Assembly: GCA_019119555.1 (NCBI GenBank)
Contig: DWWU01000004.1
Coordinates: forward strand, 1 to 32,950
Reading direction: 5' to 3'
Length of the DNA: 32,950 bases
From: Candidatus Fusicatenibacter intestinigallinarum
GTDB lineage: Bacteria > Bacillota > Clostridia > Lachnospirales > Lachnospiraceae
Shown here: piece by piece, positions 1 to 7,045 of the stretch
Numbering within the stretch: position 1 is the first letter of the stretch
Layout of the letters: each line of letters opens with the position of its first letter
Position numbers and translations under genes: made by a program
The notes under the pieces: model-generated
Database searches by the model: none
What the model was told of the DNA's origin: nothing
The model's input: only the letters and a program-made list of their open reading frames with translations

Positions 1-155
1 AGGGCGTTTGCGATACAGCCCGCAAGGTAGCTTTTCCCGGTTCCCACGCCGCCCCAGAACAGGCAGCCGATATTGTCGGCTCGCATATCCTCCCAATGCT
101 CCACATACCGGCGGGCAATCCCGGCCTGCGGATTTCTGCCGTTGTCGTTCTCAAA
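1..155 (-). pseudogene. DnaC/IstB-like ATPase fragment, cut by window edge
   Basis: Reading leftward on the minus strand from about 155, one open frame gives a stretch starting TFENDNGRNP and containing a Walker A segment GGVGTGKSYLAGCIANAL. This is typical of DnaC/IstB-type AAA+ helicase loaders found in phages, conjugative elements and transposons. The frame is still open at base 1, so the rest lies outside the window. No proper N-terminus is present: upstream the sequence becomes an FMN reductase gene in another frame. An ATG at 236-234 could open a chimeric ORF through the junction, but nothing suggests it is a normal gene. It is best read as the remnant of a mobile replication module. 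The family call is firm; function here is doubtful. Confidence 0.7.
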
Positions 156-384
156 AGTCCATTCCCACCATATCGTCTTTCTGTACACAGGGACATTCCC
201 GACTGCTGTGTCCGCCAAAGCAGCCTCTGCATCCATGAATTGTCATATCGTTTAAAAAGAATTCCGTAACTGTATGCCCTGCATGTTCTGCGCCTTCCGT
301 AAATGCACGGACCAGTGCAGAGGTATTCCCGTTTTTGCGGGGGCTTCCATTCAGTATCACAATTTTTTTGCTCATGCGTTTCAA
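151..384 (-). pseudogene. Truncated NADPH-dependent FMN reductase (flavodoxin fold)
   Basis: The frame starts MKRMSKKIVILNGSPRKNGN, with the phosphate-binding loop GSPRKNGNTS typical of NADPH-dependent FMN reductase/flavodoxin-like proteins, and continues through CRGCFGG and a CPCVQKDD segment. It stops after 77 residues, whereas family members are about 180-200. Loss of similarity coincides with the switch to DnaC-like sequence near base 160, so the gene has been cut by a rearrangement. It is divergent from the HxlR regulator at 522, the usual arrangement for redox-sensing HxlR proteins that control flavin oxidoreductases. The product would lack most of the flavin-binding fold. Confidence 0.75.
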
Positions 385-402
385 TCTCCATATTCTGTGT
401 TA

Positions 403-435
403 TTGACTTCTGTTTTTAGTGATATTATAATCATA
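403..435. promoter_or_regulatory. Divergent promoters between FMN reductase and hxlR
   Basis: Plus strand: TTGACT (403-408), 17-bp spacer, TATAAT (426-431), pointing to the HxlR gene. Minus strand: TTGCTT (457-452), 16-bp spacer, TATGAT (435-430), pointing to the FMN reductase remnant. The two promoters overlap back to back. Confidence 0.7.
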
Positions 436-455
436 ACAAGAATTGAACAGAAAGC

Positions 456-501
456 AAGTACGTACATTAAAGTGCGATACTTACAGAAAAGTATCATACT
501 T
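456..501. promoter_or_regulatory. Three repeated AAGT-n5-ACTT-like operators (HxlR candidate)
   Basis: Three 13-bp boxes follow one another: AAGTACGTACATT (456-468), AAGTGCGATACTT (470-482) and AAGTATCATACTT (489-501). The last is a perfect dyad around C495. They lie downstream of the plus-strand promoter and the first overlaps the -35 of the minus-strand promoter, so a bound protein could repress both directions. Assignment to the adjacent HxlR protein is inference. Confidence 0.6.
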
Positions 502-521
502 ACCTGAAGGAGAGTTTTAAT

Positions 522-854
522 ATGGACAAACGATGTATTTCCAATGAGCGTCTCAGCTCCACCGGATTCAGCTACACCCTGTCGCTGATCAATGGAAAAT
601 ATAAAATGACTGTTCTCTATACGTTGATGGAATTCGGAGTCGTACGGTTTAACGAGATGAAAAAATATATCGGAGAGATCTCTTACAAAACGTTGAGTTC
701 TACTCTGAAGGAGCTGGAGGCGGATCAGCTGGTTCACCGGGAAGAGTATCCCCAGATTCCGCCGAAGGTTGAATACAGTCTGACGGAAAGAGGAAAATCA
801 CTGATTCCGATTCTGGATGCGATGTGTGAATGGGGAGACAGACACAGACTTTAG
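522..854 (+). CDS. HxlR-family transcriptional regulator
   Basis: A 110-residue winged-helix regulator of the HxlR/DUF24 (MarR-related) type, a usual length for the family. The core reads INGKYKMTVLYTLMEFGVVRF, then a recognition region with SYKTLSSTLKELEADQLV and the wing VEYSLTERGKSL. A single cysteine near the N-terminus (Cys5 in MDKRC) sits where redox-sensing members such as YodB have their sensor cysteine, so electrophile or quinone sensing is plausible. The start is set by AGGAG ending about 7 bases before the ATG. It is divergent from an FMN reductase remnant and is probably autoregulated through the boxes at 456-501. Its original target enzyme is broken here. Confidence 0.9.
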   Translation: MDKRCISNERLSSTGFSYTLSLINGKYKMTVLYTLMEFGVVRFNEMKKYIGEISYKTLSSTLKELEADQLVHREEYPQIPPKVEYSLTERGKSLIPILDAMCEWGDRHRL

Positions 855-925
855 AATCTCAGGAAAGGAGAAGGACGGAGAAAGACAGCAGTAAGGAACA
901 AATCAAACGGTACATAAATAAAAGA

Positions 926-1020
926 GGCGGAGCATGATCCGATATGCCCCGGCGTATGTCTGAAAATTACAGAATTCGCGTAAGGGAATCCCGTTGTCGG
1001 ATCACGTTCCGCCTTTTTTT
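926..1020 (+). terminator. Long-stem hairpin followed by T run
   Basis: Arms 926-942 and 997-1013 pair at 15 of 17 positions plus one G-U, and the second arm runs straight into seven Ts (1014-1020). The loop of about 54 bases is unusually long and contains GGGAATCCC. It lies about 70 bases after hxlR and is probably its terminator, but could be a small structured RNA. Confidence 0.6.
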
Positions 1021-1095
1021 GTGTGCCTGAAACATGCTTTCCATAAGCTCAGTTTGTGAAACGGACAGACTGCCGGATGGTGGATGTTCAGACAC

Positions 1096-1228
1096 GTTGC
1101 CGTTCAGCCAGGTCTGTGCGTTTACTGCACAGACCGTATGAAAGTATAGTGCCTGCGGGCATCCGGTCCATCGCGAAGAGATTTTCAATGTCCGGATGCC
1201 ATAGCAGTTCAGCTGGATGAACGGTTAC
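1096..1228 (+). repeat. Modular palindromic repeat, full 133-bp copy A
   Basis: Order: left half-arm GTTGCCGTTCAGCC (1096-1109); hairpin 1 GGTCTGTGC/GCACAGACC (1111-1119, 1127-1135); hairpin 2 GGCATCCGG...CCGGATGCC (1158-1200); and a terminal palindrome ending GATGAACGGTTAC (1205-1228). The left arm can also pair with the right end, giving a cloverleaf-like fold. A second copy of identical length lies at 1695-1827. This copy abuts the stop codon of the cupin gene. Confidence 0.8.
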
Positions 1229-1582
1229 TCAGAAAGAGATCGCGTCATCCATGGTATAGCCTTCCAGGGAATTTTCTTTTACCTGGATACAGACATAACT
1301 GATTCCCGTATCTTCTGCGGCAAAGAACTGGCGTTTTGCAGCCGGTGAAACGCGGAGCCAGTCGCCGGCCGTCAGTTCAACGGTTTCCTCATCAATGACT
1401 GCTTTTCCTTTGCCGGAGAGAATTCCGTAGATTTCCTCATTGTTTTTGTGGGCGTGTACGAAAGGCACGCATCCTCCCGCCGGAAGCTGATTGATGCTGA
1501 TTTCCGCACCGGTCAGGGAAAGTTTGTCATGAAGTTCTGTTCTTGCGTCGTCTGCTACGCTTACTTTACTGTAACTGCTCAT
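1229..1582 (-). CDS. Small cupin-domain protein
   Basis: A 117-residue single-domain cupin. Cupin motif 1 is visible as PFVHAHKNNEEIYGILSGKG, with the His-x-His and Glu metal ligands, and motif 2 as the following segment ending AGDWLRVSP. Such proteins bind a metal in a beta-barrel and act as small isomerases, dioxygenases or sugar/metabolite-binding proteins; the substrate cannot be deduced. The start has GGAGGT about 7 bases upstream. It is transcribed alone on the minus strand between two copies of the 133-bp repeat, with a TTTACA-17-TATAAT promoter at 1665-1637. Confidence 0.85.
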   Translation of the reverse strand: MSSYSKVSVADDARTELHDKLSLTGAEISINQLPAGGCVPFVHAHKNNEEIYGILSGKGKAVIDEETVELTAGDWLRVSPAAKRQFFAAEDTGISYVCIQVKENSLEGYTMDDAISF

Positions 1583-1636
1583 TGTTCTACCTCCGAATAT
1601 CTGCTTTTTGATGAAATATTTCTTGTTACATCTTGG

Positions 1637-1673
1637 ATTATAACATCGGTTAAATGTAATGTAAATAGTTACA
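1637..1673 (-). promoter_or_regulatory. Cupin gene promoter with overlapping dyad
   Basis: On the minus strand, TTTACA (1665-1660), 17-bp spacer, TATAAT (1642-1637), directed at the cupin gene. A perfect dyad TGTAA-ATAG-TTACA (1660-1673) overlaps the -35 hexamer and is a candidate operator for an unknown regulator. Confidence 0.6.
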
Positions 1674-1694
1674 ATAAAAAATATACCGGCTGTT

Positions 1695-1827
1695 GTTACC
1701 GTTCAGCCCGGTCTGTGTATTTATTGCACAGACCGTATGAAAACGCAGAGTCTGCAGGCATCCGGCCCATTACGAAACGATTTCCAATGGTCGGATGCCG
1801 TTACAGTTCACCTGGCTGAACTATAAC
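1695..1827 (+). repeat. Modular palindromic repeat, full 133-bp copy B
   Basis: Same modules and same length as copy A: GTTACCGTTCAGCC (1695-1708), hairpin 1 (1710-1734), hairpin 2 GGCATCCG...CGGATGCC (1757-1799) and terminal palindrome GTTACAGTTC...GAACTATAAC (1800-1827). Loop bases differ between the copies while stems are mostly kept. Confidence 0.8.
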
Positions 1828-1914
1828 ATTTTCAGACATGTTCCGGGAATGTTCCATATCGAAAAGCGAACGGAAGTGTGATATACTTTTCATAAACAGT
1901 ACAGAAAACGTATC

Positions 1915-1932
1915 CGTTCAGCTGGCTGAACG
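1915..1932 (+). repeat. Short palindrome of the repeat family
   Basis: CGTTCAGC-TG-GCTGAACG is the core of the terminal module, placed about 24 bases before the ribosome site of the next gene, so it would form a hairpin in that mRNA leader. Confidence 0.7.
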
Positions 1933-1968
1933 AATGGAGGAAAAACAGGATTGATCAGGAGGAGAAGG

Positions 1969-2865
1969 ATGACAGAACGAGCAAAAACGACAAAAGAAGT
2001 TACCAGAGATTATTTCGACAGCCTGATGCTGGAAATGCGTCTGATCGACAGTGAGGTGCCTGACACGGGGACGGAGCTTTACGGAAAGAAATTTCAGACT
2101 CCGATTATGACAGCGGCGCTCTCGCATCTGGGTACGTTCCATCCGGATATGCCCAACGGTATGGTGCAGTATGCGGAAAGTGCCCGGATCAGCGGGGCCG
2201 TCCACTGGATCGGAATGGGAAGTGACGAGGAGTTTGAAGCGGTGACAGCTACCGGCGCACAGACGATCCGGATCATCAAACCCTATGCAGACGAAGAGAA
2301 AATTTACCGTATGATCCACTGCGCGGAGAGATGCGGCGCACTGGCAGTGGGAATGGATATCGATCACATGTTTGACCTGAAAGGAAATCCGGACGTGTGC
2401 AGGGACGAAAAAATGTCTGTGAAATCTTTGGGAGATCTCAGAAAATATGTGGAATCCACAGAGCTTCCCTTTATCATCAAGGGAGTGCTGAGCGTACGTG
2501 ACGCAGTGAAATGCATGGAAATCGGCGCCGGAGGAATCGTGGTTTCCAACCATGGCGGCCGTCTGAACGGGACCCTGCCGCCTCTTTGCGTGCTGCCGGA
2601 AATCGTCAAAGCTGTGGGCGGACAGTTCCCTGTTTTTGTGGACTGCGGCATCTGCTCTGGAATGGATGCGTACAAAGCTCTTGCCCTTGGCGCATCGGCG
2701 GTCAGCGTCGGCGGGCACCTGATTCCGTACCTGAAAAAGGGCGGAGGAGAAGCGGCTGCAGTGCGTATCCGGGAAATGACGGAGGAGCTGAAAGGTGCGA
2801 TGGCATACACAGGAGTGCGGAATATGCACGAGTTTGATCCATCGGTGCTCCGGCGGATCGGATAA
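1969..2865 (+). CDS. FMN-dependent alpha-hydroxy-acid oxidase/dehydrogenase family protein
   Basis: A TIM-barrel flavoenzyme related to lactate and glycolate oxidases, 298 residues. Visible features are TPIMTAALSHLG near the N-terminus, IIKGVLSVRDA (flavin-contacting Lys), the family signature SNHGGR with the catalytic His, and DCGICSGMDAYKALALGAS. The segment that in classical enzymes reads GGxRxG and ends in GR-P is CGICSG and VGGHLIP here, so two phosphate-contacting Arg are missing; it probably belongs to the divergent clostridial branch with unknown substrate. The ATG at 1969 was chosen because AGGAGG (1957-1962) sits 6 bases upstream. An upstream in-frame TTG at 1951 is less likely. It is followed after 53 bases by a sugar isomerase-like gene. 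Confidence 0.8.
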   Translation: MTERAKTTKEVTRDYFDSLMLEMRLIDSEVPDTGTELYGKKFQTPIMTAALSHLGTFHPDMPNGMVQYAESARISGAVHWIGMGSDEEFEAVTATGAQTIRIIKPYADEEKIYRMIHCAERCGALAVGMDIDHMFDLKGNPDVCRDEKMSVKSLGDLRKYVESTELPFIIKGVLSVRDAVKCMEIGAGGIVVSNHGGRLNGTLPPLCVLPEIVKAVGGQFPVFVDCGICSGMDAYKALALGASAVSVGGHLIPYLKKGGGEAAAVRIREMTEELKGAMAYTGVRNMHEFDPSVLRRIG

Positions 2866-2918
2866 GGATTACCGTCGGCAGTAATTTGTGACTGTGTTTT
2901 TTGCGGAGGGGTAAGCTT

Positions 2919-3782
2919 ATGAGATTAGGAGGAAGTGTTTTTTATAACGGAACGGATCCGGAGGAGTTTGCGCTGGCGCATGTTGAAAAAGGTTATGGGG
3001 CGGCAATCTGTCCCTGGTGGCTGTCTCTGGAGCGGCCTGGTGAGCTGAAGGAGTTCCGGAAAGTAATGAAGAAGCATGACATTGTGATCGCCGAGGTAGG
3101 TGTGTGGAACAACCCGCTGCATCCTGATCGGGCGGAGGCGGAGAAAAATATCCGGCAGCTGACGGAGAAGCTGCGCCTCGCAGAAGAGCTGGAGGCAGAC
3201 ACCTGTATCAACATCCTCGGAACAAAGCAGACGGCCAGTTGGTTCGGACCACATGGCCGGGATTACAGCGAAGATTTTTTCAGGGAGGCGGTGGCTGTCA
3301 GCCAGTATGTGATCGATCAGGTAAAACCGGAGCGGACAAAATTATCTTTTGAGATGATGCCGTACTGTTTTCTGGACGGCCCTGAGGAATATCTGCGGTT
3401 TCTTCAGGCGGTTGACCGGAAGGCTGCGGGTGTCCACCTGGATATCTGCAATAACATGAACAGTCCGAGACGCTTTTATGAGAATACCGCATACATCCGG
3501 CATACGTTTCAGCTGCTGAAAGATGAGATTGTATCACTTCACCTGAAGGATATTGCCCTGAAGCCGGACGCGCTGACGGTTGTATTCGAGGAGGTGCCGA
3601 TCGGAATGGGTGGAATGGATTATGTGACATTGATGGAAGAGATCTCACGATTGCCTGCGGATACGCCAGCGATTCTGGAACATTTGCAGACAGAGGCGGA
3701 ATATGATCTGGCCGCAGAGGCGGCGGAAGCGTTCGCACGGAAAGCAGGAATGCATAAAGAAGGTCCGGTCTGGGTCCGGTAG
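2919..3782 (+). CDS. Sugar phosphate isomerase/epimerase (AP-endonuclease-2 TIM barrel)
   Basis: A 287-residue xylose-isomerase-like TIM barrel. Likely metal-site strands are visible in order: LSFEMMPY (Glu), GVHLDICNNMNS (His and Asp), LHLKDI (His) and AILEHLQTEAEY (Glu). These proteins isomerise or epimerise sugars or sugar acids using a divalent metal; the actual substrate is unknown. The ATG at 2919 is preceded by GGAGGGG (2905-2911). It follows the hydroxy-acid oxidase in the same direction with a short gap, so the two are probably co-transcribed and may act on the same carbohydrate-derived acid. Confidence 0.8.
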   Translation: MRLGGSVFYNGTDPEEFALAHVEKGYGAAICPWWLSLERPGELKEFRKVMKKHDIVIAEVGVWNNPLHPDRAEAEKNIRQLTEKLRLAEELEADTCINILGTKQTASWFGPHGRDYSEDFFREAVAVSQYVIDQVKPERTKLSFEMMPYCFLDGPEEYLRFLQAVDRKAAGVHLDICNNMNSPRRFYENTAYIRHTFQLLKDEIVSLHLKDIALKPDALTVVFEEVPIGMGGMDYVTLMEEISRLPADTPAILEHLQTEAEYDLAAEAAEAFARKAGMHKEGPVWVR

Positions 3783-3798
3783 TGTCCTTCTGCCGTGA

Positions 3799-3827
3799 TT
3801 GCGCCGCTGCCATTTTTATGCTAAACT
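3799..3827 (+). promoter_or_regulatory. Extended -10 promoter before AAA+ ATPase gene
   Basis: TTGCGC (3799-3804), 17-bp spacer, TG-C-TAAACT (3819-3827). It resembles the promoter before ftsW at 18895-18923, and both have the same A-rich start region. Confidence 0.5.
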
Positions 3828-3855
3828 GAAAAAAACATTACAGGGAGTTTATGAT

Positions 3856-5343
3856 ATGCCAGTTTTTGATTTTAAGAATTCACCGGAGGGTTCCAGAGAA
3901 CCTGAATGTACCTATGAAGTTTTTTATACCAGCGAATCCTTTACAGATGCGGAGCATCCCATTCTGGTGCTGGATAACCGTGAGAGGAAACTGAAGCACC
4001 ATTCCGGCGGAGTATTTACAAATCCCATCCGCAGAACCGCTTTTGAATGGAAGGAAGAGGACGGCAGCACAGTCAGCGCGGATATTCTGCGGATTGACGC
4101 CAGGTTTGTGAGCCTTTTGAAATGGATGGGAGAGAATCATATCAATGTGCGTCTTTCCGGAGAAGTCCGGGAATATGAGTACGTGGTTTATAAAATCAGG
4201 GAGACCGGGTTTGGCGGCAGTGTGAAGCTGTCGGCGGAGGACGGCTTTCTCCAGTTTATGATTGAGCGGCTTCTGGCCAGCGACGCTCCTTCGGAGGAAT
4301 TGCCGGACGAGGAAGAGGACGAGTCCGGAGACAGCATGAAGCTGACCAGCATTCAGAGCATTTCGGATTTTGTGGCCTGCGCGGGAAGAACCCTGCCGGA
4401 CAATATCCGCCTGTGGGCGAGAAGAAATCTGGCCGTGGCCCGTTCCCACGAGGTGTCCGCCGAGGAGCGCCGCCATGCCCAGCGCGCCCTTTCCATTATG
4501 ATGAATATTCAGTGGAAAGGAAACTATTTCCACGCGATTGATCCTGTGGAGGCGCGCCGGATTCTTGACGAGGAACTCTACGGCATGGAACAGGTGAAGC
4601 AGCGGATTATCGAAACGATCATTCAGATCAACCGCACGCATACGCTGCCCGCTTACGGACTTCTGCTGATCGGTCCCGCGGGTACCGGAAAATCGCAGAT
4701 TGCCTACGCCGTGGCGCGGATTCTGAAACTGCCGTGGACGACGCTGGATATGAGTTCTATCAATGACCCGGAACAGCTGACAGGAAGCTCAAGAATTTAT
4801 GCCAATGCGAAACCGGGAATTATCATGGATGCGTTTTCCATGGCGGGAGAGTCAAATCTGGTCTTTATCATCAATGAGCTGGATAAGGCGGCGTCCGGCA
4901 ACGGAAAAGGAAACCCTGCGGATGTGCTTCTCACCCTGCTGGACAATCTCGGCTTTACCGACAATTATATGGAATGTATGATACCTACCGGCGGTGTATA
5001 TCCCATTGCCACTGCCAACGATAAGGAGCAGATCAGCGCGCCGCTGATGTCAAGATTTGCGGTGATTGAGCTTCCGGATTACACGGACGAGGAAAAGAAG
5101 GTCATTTTTTCAAAGTATGCCCTGCCGAAAGTTCTGAAAAGAATCGGCATGAAAGACAATGAGTGCGTGCTGACGCCGGACGGACTGGACGCGGTCATTG
5201 AGCTGCACAGCAATACCAGCGGAATCCGGGATCTGGAGCAGACGGCGGAGCATCTTGCAGCCAACGCGCTGTACCAGATCGAGGTGGAGCATGTACAATC
5301 GGTGACCTTCAATGGGGAGACGGTACGGAAGCTGCTTTCCTGA
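3856..5343 (+). CDS. Lon-like AAA+ ATPase without protease domain
   Basis: A 495-residue protein. The N-terminal half (about 1-220) has no motif I recognise and includes an acidic linker SEELPDEEEDESGD. From about residue 230 it matches the Lon ATPase module: LDEELYGMEQVKQRI, Walker A GPAGTGKS, pore segment LTGSSRIYANAKPG, sensor 1 IATAND, arginine finger MSRF and sensor 2 GIRDLEQ. It ends right after the lid, where Lon continues into its Ser-Lys protease, so it is a chaperone-like or regulatory ATPase. The Walker B motif is odd: IINELDK instead of LLDEIDK, so the Mg-coordinating Asp is Asn, while the catalytic Glu is kept. The ATG at 3856 is chosen for GGGAG 8 bases upstream; an earlier in-frame ATG at 3799 has no ribosome site. 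Function unknown. Confidence 0.8.
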   Translation: MPVFDFKNSPEGSREPECTYEVFYTSESFTDAEHPILVLDNRERKLKHHSGGVFTNPIRRTAFEWKEEDGSTVSADILRIDARFVSLLKWMGENHINVRLSGEVREYEYVVYKIRETGFGGSVKLSAEDGFLQFMIERLLASDAPSEELPDEEEDESGDSMKLTSIQSISDFVACAGRTLPDNIRLWARRNLAVARSHEVSAEERRHAQRALSIMMNIQWKGNYFHAIDPVEARRILDEELYGMEQVKQRIIETIIQINRTHTLPAYGLLLIGPAGTGKSQIAYAVARILKLPWTTLDMSSINDPEQLTGSSRIYANAKPGIIMDAFSMAGESNLVFIINELDKAASGNGKGNPADVLLTLLDNLGFTDNYMECMIPTGGVYPIATANDKEQISAPLMSRFAVIELPDYTDEEKKVIFSKYALPKVLKRIGMKDNECVLTPDGLDAVIELHSNTSGIRDLEQTAEHLAANALYQIEVEHVQSVTFNGETVRKLLS

Positions 5344-5370
5344 AAATGGTAACAGGCCTTGCGTTTTTCC

Positions 5371-5411
5371 GGGGCATGTGCAGTAAATGCACGGATCTGG
5401 CTGAACGGTAA
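5371..5411 (-). repeat. Partial modular repeat, reverse orientation
   Basis: Hairpin-1 module GTGCA-GTAAA-TGCAC (5378-5392) followed by GGCTGAACGGTAA (5399-5411). This is the reverse complement of the left half of the 133-bp repeat; hairpin 2 and the terminal palindrome are absent. Confidence 0.6.
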
Positions 5412-5485
5412 TGAAAATGTACGGCTGGCCTGTGGAAATTCAGGGGAGGCCTCCGGGAAGAAAAGGCACAGGAAAGGGAAAACTT

Positions 5486-5611
5486 ATGAAGACGCCGGAG
5501 GAATGTCTGAAAACCGTCTGTGCGGCTGCTGCCCTTGCGGTGACCAGAAAAGGCGCGGTACCGTCGATTCCGAAGTGGGAGGAAGTGCTGGAATTTCTGA
5601 AAAACCGCTGA
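5486..5611 (+). CDS. Possible small protein of 41 residues
   Basis: An ORF starting MKTPEECLKTVC and ending KWEEVLEFLKNR, preceded by AGGAAAGGGAAAA. It lies in a 400-base stretch between the AAA+ ATPase and deoB. The composition is helix-like and not low-complexity, but I recognise no family. The ribosome site is only moderate and no promoter is obvious, so it may not be translated. Confidence 0.35.
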   Translation: MKTPEECLKTVCAAAALAVTRKGAVPSIPKWEEVLEFLKNR

Positions 5612-5749
5612 AGCTTCCGCCGATGGTCGTATATTTCCTGATCTGCATGGATGTATTTGAGCGATAACCTGAGAGTTGTCGAACAGAAAAAAAGAATAAG
5701 CGTATGATGTATTAATAAGTAAAAAGGCACGGAAAGGAGATGCGGAAAG

Positions 5750-6931
5750 ATGAACCGAAGAGTATTTCTGATTGTGCTCGACAGCTTTGGCATCGGTTAT
5801 GAGCCGGATGCGGACGATTTCGGAGACCGGGGAGCCAATACCCTGAAGACAATTCTGCGGTCGGAGCATTTTCAGGTTCCGACGATGGAAAAACTCGGTC
5901 TGTTTGCAATCGACGGCACGCCGGAGGGAAAAATCCCGGAACAGCTGCTTGGCTCCTATGGAAGACTGCAGGAACAGTCCAGAGGAAAGGATACGACCGT
6001 CGGTCACTGGGAAATCGCCGGGTTGATCTCTGAGCGGCCGCTTCCGGTTTATCCTGACGGATTCCCAGAGGAAGTGATTCGGGAGTTTGAGAAAAAAACC
6101 GGGAGGAAGGTGTTGTGCAACCGGCCTTATTCCGGCACAGAGGTGATTGCGCGGTATGGAGAGGAGCATATGAAGACAGGTGCGCTGATTGTCTATACAT
6201 CGGCGGACAGCGTTTTCCAGATTGCGGCGCACGAAGAAATTGTTCCGACGGAACAGCTGTATGAATACTGCAGAATCGCCAGGAACATCCTTCGGGGAGA
6301 ACATGGGGTCGGCCGTGTGATTGCCCGTCCGTTTACCGGCGTTCCGGGAAATTTTGTCCGTACATCAGGAAGGCATGATTTTTCCCTGACACCTCCGAAG
6401 GATACGATGCTGGATCTCCTTCAGCGGCATGGCTGCCGGACCGTCAGCGTAGGAAAAATCTATGATATTTTTGCCGGAAAAGGAATTGACGAGAGCCATC
6501 CGACCAGAGGAAATTCTGACGGGATGAAGACGACGATGGAGATTGCAAAGAAGGAGTTTGAAGGGCTGTGCTTCACAAATCTGGTGGATTTCGATATGTT
6601 ATACGGTCATCGGAACGATGTGGATGGCTACGCCTCGGCTGCCGCGGAGTTTGACCGGTGGCTGCCGGAATTTATGGGACAGATGCGGGAGAAAGATATT
6701 CTGATGGTCACTGCGGATCATGGGTGCGATCCTGGCTTTCCCGGCACCGACCATACACGGGAATATATTCCGCTGATGATCTTCGGCAGGGAAATCCGGA
6801 GAGGAAAAAATCTGGGTACCCGGAAAACCTTCTCGGACATTGCCGCGACGATTCTCGACATGTTCGGAATTTCGGGAGGGGTTTCCGGGGAGAGTTTTCT
6901 GAAAGAGATTCTTTTGAAGGAGACTCTGTAA
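5750..6931 (+). CDS. deoB: Phosphopentomutase
   Basis: DeoB interconverts (deoxy)ribose-1-phosphate and ribose-5-phosphate, linking nucleoside breakdown to central carbon metabolism in the cytoplasm. The 393-residue protein has the family length. Alkaline-phosphatase-superfamily metal motifs are visible: FLIVLDSFGIG at the N-terminus, TTVGHWE (the conserved Thr region), and TADHGCDPGFPGTDHTREY near the C-terminus with Asp-His and His ligands. AAAGGAG lies upstream of the ATG. It stands as a single gene followed by a strong terminator at 6960-6994. Its nucleoside-catabolic role fits loosely with the purine-hydroxylase-type operon 1 kb downstream, but that operon is on an insertion. Confidence 0.95.
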   Translation: MNRRVFLIVLDSFGIGYEPDADDFGDRGANTLKTILRSEHFQVPTMEKLGLFAIDGTPEGKIPEQLLGSYGRLQEQSRGKDTTVGHWEIAGLISERPLPVYPDGFPEEVIREFEKKTGRKVLCNRPYSGTEVIARYGEEHMKTGALIVYTSADSVFQIAAHEEIVPTEQLYEYCRIARNILRGEHGVGRVIARPFTGVPGNFVRTSGRHDFSLTPPKDTMLDLLQRHGCRTVSVGKIYDIFAGKGIDESHPTRGNSDGMKTTMEIAKKEFEGLCFTNLVDFDMLYGHRNDVDGYASAAAEFDRWLPEFMGQMREKDILMVTADHGCDPGFPGTDHTREYIPLMIFGREIRRGKNLGTRKTFSDIAATILDMFGISGGVSGESFLKEILLKETL

Positions 6932-6959
6932 CCGTCTGGGCTGGCGGAATTGCCGCCGT

Positions 6960-6994
6960 AAAAAAAGTGTCATATATCCAATGGCACTTTTTTT
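6960..6994 (+). terminator. Rho-independent terminator after deoB
   Basis: A run of As, GTGTCAT, a short loop, then ATGGCAC and seven Ts. The A and T runs make it usable in both directions. It separates deoB from the cotJ operon. Confidence 0.85.
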
Positions 6995-7001
6995 GCACCT
7001 T

Positions 7002-7009
7002 CATATACT
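7002..7009 (+). promoter_or_regulatory. Candidate sigma-E type -10 of the cotJ operon
   Basis: CATATACT matches 7 of 8 positions of the mother-cell sigma-E -10 (CATACAnT), 36 bases before cotJA. No convincing -35 is seen 14 bases upstream because the deoB terminator occupies it. Sigma-E control of cotJ is known in Bacillus subtilis; here it is inferred. Confidence 0.4.
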
Positions 7010-7045
7010 GATAAGGAAGAAGGAATCAGACGGAAAGGAAAGAAG

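Noticed and set aside
1096..1228. tRNA gene from its cloverleaf-like fold
   Set aside because: No T-loop GTTCRA with proper spacing, no acceptor stem or anticodon arm geometry; a second copy shows it is a repeat.
1448..1819. 123-residue plus-strand frame
   Set aside because: Runs antisense to the cupin gene and through repeat copy B.
5359..5667. 102-residue plus-strand frame
   Set aside because: It starts inside the reversed repeat, has no ribosome site and odd composition.
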